From assembly GCF_008973465.1 (NCBI RefSeq), contig NZ_WBXN01000004.1:6116501-6180500 (forward strand): a stretch of 64,000 nt of DNA, read 5' to 3'. The notes beneath the pieces are model-generated. The model was not told the origin of the DNA. It saw only the letters and a program-made list of their open reading frames with translations, and did no database searches. This DNA is from Streptomyces sp. SS1-1. GTDB lineage: Bacteria; Actinomycetota; Actinomycetes; Streptomycetales; Streptomycetaceae. The position numbers and the translations under genes are program-made. This document shows, piece after piece, positions 60,357 to 64,000 of this stretch; the first letter of the stretch is position 1; every line of letters begins with the position of its first letter.

Positions 60357-61882
60357 GGCCTGCGCCAGCTCCGTCCGTCTCGTGCGAGCATCTCGTCCGC
60401 CTCCTCGGGTCCCCAGCTGCCGGCCGCGTACCGCGCCGGCCTGCCGTGCGTCTCCCAGAACTCCTCGATCGGATCGAGGATCTTCCAGGACTCTTCCACT
60501 TCCTGGTGACGGGGGAACAGGTTGGCGTCCCCGAGGAGGACGTCCAGGATGAGCCGCTCGTACGCCTCCGGCGAGGACTCCGTGAAGGACTCGCCGTACG
60601 CGAAGTCCATCGTGACGTCCCGGATCTCCATCGACGTCCCCGGCACCTTGGAACCAAAGCGGACCGTCATGCCCTCGTCCGGCTGGACGCGGATGACGAT
60701 GGCGTTCTGCCCCAGCTCCTCGGTGGCCGTGGAGTCGAAGGGGGAGTGCGGGGCCCGCTGGAAGACGACCGCGATCTCCGTGACCCGCCGCCCCAGCCGC
60801 TTGCCGGTGCGCAGGTAGAACGGCACCCCGGCCCAGCGCCGGTTGTCGACGTTCAGCCGGATGGCGGCGTACGTGTCCGTCTTCGAGGCGGGGTCGATGC
60901 CGTCCTCCTCGAGGTAGCCGCGCACCTTCGCGCCGCCCTGCCAGGCCGCCGCGTACTGGCCGCGCACGGTGTGCAGGCCCAGGTCCTCGGGCAGCTTGAC
61001 CGCCTTGAGGACCTTCAGCTTCTCGGTGAGCAGCGACGCGGCGTCGAACGCGGCGGGTTCCTCCATCGCGGTGAGCGCCATCAGCTGCAGCAGGTGGTTC
61101 TGGATGACGTCCCGGGCCGATCCGATGCCGTCGTAGTAGCCCGCGCGGCCGCCGATGCCGATGTCCTCGGCCATCGTGATCTGCACGTGGTCGACGTACG
61201 AGCGGTTCCAGATCGGTTCGAACATCTGGTTGGCGAAGCGGAGCGCCAGGATGTTCTGGACGGTCTCCTTGCCCAGGTAGTGGTCGATACGGAAGACCTG
61301 CTCCGGGTCGAACACGTCGTGCACGATCGCGTTCAGCTCCCGGGCGCTCGCCAGATCGCGTCCGAACGGCTTTTCGATGACCGCGCGCCGCCACGACCCC
61401 TCCGGGGCGTCCGCCAGGCCGTGCCGCTTGAGCTGCTGCACGACCTTCGGGAAGAACTTCGGCGGCACGGACAGGTAGAAGGCGTAGTTCCCGCTGGTCC
61501 CGCGTGCCGTGTCCAGTTCGTGGACGGTGTCCCGCAGCTGCTTGAACGCGGTGTCGTCGTCGAAGTCACCCGGGATGAACCGCATGCCCTCGGCGAGCTG
61601 CTGCCAGACCTCCTCACGGAACTCGGTCCGGGCGTGCTCGCGCACCGAGTCGTGCACGACCTGCGCGAAGTCCTGGTCCTCCCAGTCCCGCCGGGCGAAC
61701 CCGACCAGGGAGAAGCCCGGCGGCAGCAGGCCGCGGTTGGCGAGGTCGTACACGGCCGGCATCAGTTTCTTGCGGGACAGGTCGCCGGTGACCCCGAAGA
61801 TGACGAGCCCGGACGGGCCCGCGATCCGGGGGAGGCGGCGGTCGCGGGGATCGCGAAGCGGGTTGTCCCAGTCGGAGGTCAT
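60353..61882 (-). CDS. zwf: Glucose-6-phosphate 1-dehydrogenase
   Basis: 509 aa from ATG at 61882. NADP site GVTGDLSRKKLMPAVYDLA, AVIEKPFG, active-site RIDHYLGKE and GVPFYLRTGKRL are all present. Length is normal. It oxidises glucose-6-phosphate and yields NADPH. Four-base overlaps on both sides couple it to tal and opcA. Confidence 0.95.
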   Translation of the reverse strand: MTSDWDNPLRDPRDRRLPRIAGPSGLVIFGVTGDLSRKKLMPAVYDLANRGLLPPGFSLVGFARRDWEDQDFAQVVHDSVREHARTEFREEVWQQLAEGMRFIPGDFDDDTAFKQLRDTVHELDTARGTSGNYAFYLSVPPKFFPKVVQQLKRHGLADAPEGSWRRAVIEKPFGRDLASARELNAIVHDVFDPEQVFRIDHYLGKETVQNILALRFANQMFEPIWNRSYVDHVQITMAEDIGIGGRAGYYDGIGSARDVIQNHLLQLMALTAMEEPAAFDAASLLTEKLKVLKAVKLPEDLGLHTVRGQYAAAWQGGAKVRGYLEEDGIDPASKTDTYAAIRLNVDNRRWAGVPFYLRTGKRLGRRVTEIAVVFQRAPHSPFDSTATEELGQNAIVIRVQPDEGMTVRFGSKVPGTSMEIRDVTMDFAYGESFTESSPEAYERLILDVLLGDANLFPRHQEVEESWKILDPIEEFWETHGRPARYAAGSWGPEEADEMLARDGRSWRRP

Positions 61883-63024
61883 TCTGCGTCAGCTCCCTTG
61901 CTGCCGAGCGACTTCTTCACGGCGTCCAACAGGTCCTGCCACGCCACCTCGAACTTGGCGACGCCCTCGTCCTCCAACCGGGTGACGACGTCGTCGTACG
62001 AGACCCCGAGGGCCTCCACCGCGGCCAGATCGGCGCGGGCCCGCTCATAACCGCCGGTCACCGTGTCCCCGGTGATCTCCCCGTGGTCGGCGGTGGCGTC
62101 GAGCGTGGCCTCGGGCATCGTGTTCACGGTGCCCGGCGCGACCAGCTGGTCCACGTACAGGGTGTCCCTGTACGAGGGATCCTTAACGCCCGTGGACGCC
62201 CACAGCGGGCGCTGCCGGTTCGCGCCGGCACTCTCCAGGGCCGTCCAGCGCTCCGAGGCGAACACCTGCTCGTACGCCTCGTAGGCCAGCCGCGCGTTGG
62301 CGAGCGCCGCCCGGCCCTTCAGCGCGAGGGCCTCGTCCGTGCCGATCTCCGCGAGCCGCTTGTCGATGTCGGCGTCGACGCGGGAGACGAAGAACGACGC
62401 CACCGAGTGCACGGCGGACAGGTCCAGGCCCTTCGCGGCCGCCTTCTCCAGACCGGCCAGGTAGGCGTCCATGACCTCGCGGTAGCGGGCCAGGGAGAAG
62501 ATCAGCGTGACGTTGACGCTGATGCCCGCCGCGACGACCTCGGTGATGGCGGGGAGCCCGGCCTTCGTCGCCGGGATCTTGATCATCACGTTGGGGCGGT
62601 CGACCAGCCAGGCCAGCTGCCTGGCCTCGGCGACGGTGGCCGCGGTGTCGTGCGCGAGCCGCGGGTCGACCTCGATGGAGACCCGGCCGTCCCGGCCCTC
62701 CGCGGCGTCGTACACGGGCCGCAGCACGTCCGCGGCGGCCCGCACGTCGGCGGTGGTCATCATCCGTACGGCCTCGTCGACCGTGACGCCGCGCACCGCG
62801 AGGTCGGCCAGCTGCTCCTCGTACCCCTCACCGGAGCCGATCGCGGCCTGGAAGATGGACGGGTTGGTGGTGACGCCCACGACGTTCTTCTCCGCGACGA
62901 GCGCGGCGAGGTTGCCGGACTCGATACGGCGGCGCGACAGGTCGTCCAGCCAGATGGAGACGCCCTCGTCGGACAGGCGCTTGAGGTTGCCGGCGGCGGT
63001 TGCTTCAGTGGTCACTGCGATCAT
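61879..63024 (-). CDS. tal: Transaldolase
   Basis: 381 aa from ATG at 63024 (a GTG at 63015 is also in frame). The Schiff-base Lys lies in NVMIKIPATKAGLPAI, with VTTNPSIFQAAI near the N-terminus and VNVTLIFSLARYREVMDAY, all typical of the long actinobacterial form. It moves the dihydroxyacetone unit between sugar phosphates. It is 18 bases downstream of transketolase. Confidence 0.93.
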   Translation of the reverse strand: MIAVTTEATAAGNLKRLSDEGVSIWLDDLSRRRIESGNLAALVAEKNVVGVTTNPSIFQAAIGSGEGYEEQLADLAVRGVTVDEAVRMMTTADVRAAADVLRPVYDAAEGRDGRVSIEVDPRLAHDTAATVAEARQLAWLVDRPNVMIKIPATKAGLPAITEVVAAGISVNVTLIFSLARYREVMDAYLAGLEKAAAKGLDLSAVHSVASFFVSRVDADIDKRLAEIGTDEALALKGRAALANARLAYEAYEQVFASERWTALESAGANRQRPLWASTGVKDPSYRDTLYVDQLVAPGTVNTMPEATLDATADHGEITGDTVTGGYERARADLAAVEALGVSYDDVVTRLEDEGVAKFEVAWQDLLDAVKKSLGSKGADAE

Positions 63025-63042
63025 CTTCTTTCTGCGTGTGGA

Positions 63043-64000
63043 TCAACCGCGGGCGGCGGCGAGGGATTCCCGGGCGGCGGCGGCCACGCGCTCCGGGGTG
63101 AAGCCGTACTCGGCGAACAGGGTCGTGGCGTCGGCGGAGGCGCCGAAGTGCTCCAGGGAGACGATGCGGCCGGCGTCCCCGACGAACCGGTACCAGGTCA
63201 GGCCGATCCCGGCCTCGACGGCGACCCGGGCCCTCACGGCCGGCGGCAGCACGCTGTCGCGGTACTCGCGCGGCTGCTGCTCGAACCACTCCACGGACGG
63301 CATCGACACCACCCGGGTGCCGACCCCCTCCGCCTCCAGCAGATCCCGCGCGGCCACGGCGAGCTGCACCTCGGAGCCGGTGGCGACCAGGACCACCTCG
63401 GGCGTCCCGGTGGAGGCGTCCCGCAGGACGTAACCACCCTTGGCGGCATCCTCGTTGAGGGCGTACGTCGGCACGCCCTGACGGGTCAGCGCGAGGCCGT
63501 GCGGCGCCGGGTCGGTGGAGTGGCGGCGCAGGATCTCCGCCCACACGACCGAGGTCTCGTTGGCGTCGGCCGGACGGACCACGTTCAGGCCCGGGATGGC
63601 GCGCAGCGCGGCCAGGTGCTCGACCGGCTGGTGGGTCGGGCCGTCCTCGCCCAGACCGATGGAGTCGTGCGTCCACACGTACGTCACCGGCAGCTGCATC
63701 AGCGCGGACATCCGCACGGCGTTGCGCATGTAGTCCGAGAACACCAGGAACGTGCCGCCGTAGACACGGGTGTTGCCGTGCAGCGCGATGCCGTTCATCT
63801 CCGCGGCCATCGAGAACTCGCGGATGCCGAAGTGAACGGTACGGCCGTAAGGGTCGGCCTCCGGCAGCGGGTTGCCCACCGGCAGGAACGAACTGGTCTT
63901 GTCGATGGTCGTGTTGTTGGACCCCGCCAGGTCCGCCGAGCCGCCCCACAGCTCCGGCAGCACCGGGCCGAGCGCCTGGAGCACCTTGCCGGACGCGGCC
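63043..64000 (-). CDS. tkt: Transketolase (partial, N-terminus outside window)
   Basis: About 319 C-terminal residues are visible, starting in the pyrimidine-binding domain and open to the window edge. ELWGGSADLAGSNNTTID, GIREFSMAAEMNGIALHGN (the thiamine-pyrophosphate Glu), DSIGLGEDGPTHQPVEHLA and the C-terminal domain (VVSMPSVEWFEQQPREYRDSVLP) are standard. It transfers two-carbon ketol units. First visible gene of the minus-strand operon; its promoter is outside. Confidence 0.93.
   Translation of the reverse strand, partial: AASGKVLQALGPVLPELWGGSADLAGSNNTTIDKTSSFLPVGNPLPEADPYGRTVHFGIREFSMAAEMNGIALHGNTRVYGGTFLVFSDYMRNAVRMSALMQLPVTYVWTHDSIGLGEDGPTHQPVEHLAALRAIPGLNVVRPADANETSVVWAEILRRHSTDPAPHGLALTRQGVPTYALNEDAAKGGYVLRDASTGTPEVVLVATGSEVQLAVAARDLLEAEGVGTRVVSMPSVEWFEQQPREYRDSVLPPAVRARVAVEAGIGLTWYRFVGDAGRIVSLEHFGASADATTLFAEYGFTPERVAAAARESLAAARG

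Overview
The window is high-GC actinobacterial chromosome, almost certainly Streptomyces. Coding is dense, GTG starts are common, stop/start overlaps of 1-8 bases are frequent, and terminator hairpins lack U-tracts. The last ~8 kb carries a pentose-phosphate cluster beside a variant GTP cyclohydrolase II, an order I remember from the S. coelicolor SCO6650s-6660s (memory, not a search). No tRNA, rRNA, CRISPR array, transposase or integrase was seen.

Region 1 (1-19.1 kb) is accessory and looks like a defence island. A truncated N6-adenine DNA methylase on the minus strand faces a DGQHR/DndB-like protein. A lipoprotein and a protein with a complete RNase H catalytic set follow. After a ~520 bp non-coding leader comes a tightly coupled six-gene operon (6004-19075): two proteins I do not recognise (686 and 330 aa), an 1821-aa DExH helicase with a DUF1998/MZB-type cysteine cluster (DruE/DrmA-DrmB-like), a 580-aa protein with a degenerate J-domain-like segment, a 354-aa GrpE-like protein and an Hsp70. 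A helicase with what looks like its own Hsp70/J/GrpE set matches no defence system I know and is the main candidate for something new.

Region 2 (19.3-29.8 kb) holds a SpoIIE-type phosphatase sensor, a family 3 solute-binding lipoprotein, an MHS-family transporter, an EF-G paralogue preceded by a possible Ser-Arg repeat micro-ORF, a DEDDh exonuclease-BRCT-BRCT-TerD fusion and a CbrC-like protein.

Region 3 (29.9-36.6 kb) is a beta-glucoside uptake locus: a secreted beta-helix protein is divergent from an ABC importer plus GH1 beta-glucosidase, with a CebR-like operator between them.

Region 4 (36.6-40 kb) is a minus-strand set of a WXG100-like protein, a papain-fold protein with a WXG-like N-terminus, a chagasin-like (I42) lipoprotein and a small unknown. 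It looks like an exported protease with a matching inhibitor. Region 5 (40.2-45.5 kb) is a glycine-betaine module: betaine aldehyde dehydrogenase, choline dehydrogenase and a BCCT transporter.

Region 6 (45.5-53.5 kb) combines an HD protein, a CDP-alcohol phosphatidyltransferase, a zinc-type dehydrogenase, a PTPS homologue missing key residues, a GT4 glycosyltransferase, a methyltransferase, a flippase-like membrane protein, a creatininase-family hydrolase and a GTP cyclohydrolase II with Met in place of the usual Tyr. The last two resemble the archaeal ArfA/ArfB route, so the region may make an unknown pyrimidine- or pterin-derived metabolite.

Region 7 (53.5-64 kb) has a serine beta-lactamase-like hydrolase, a scar with TetR and VOC gene relics, a beta-helix membrane protein, and the minus-strand operon tkt-tal-zwf-opcA-pgi-gnd, with tkt cut by the window end.
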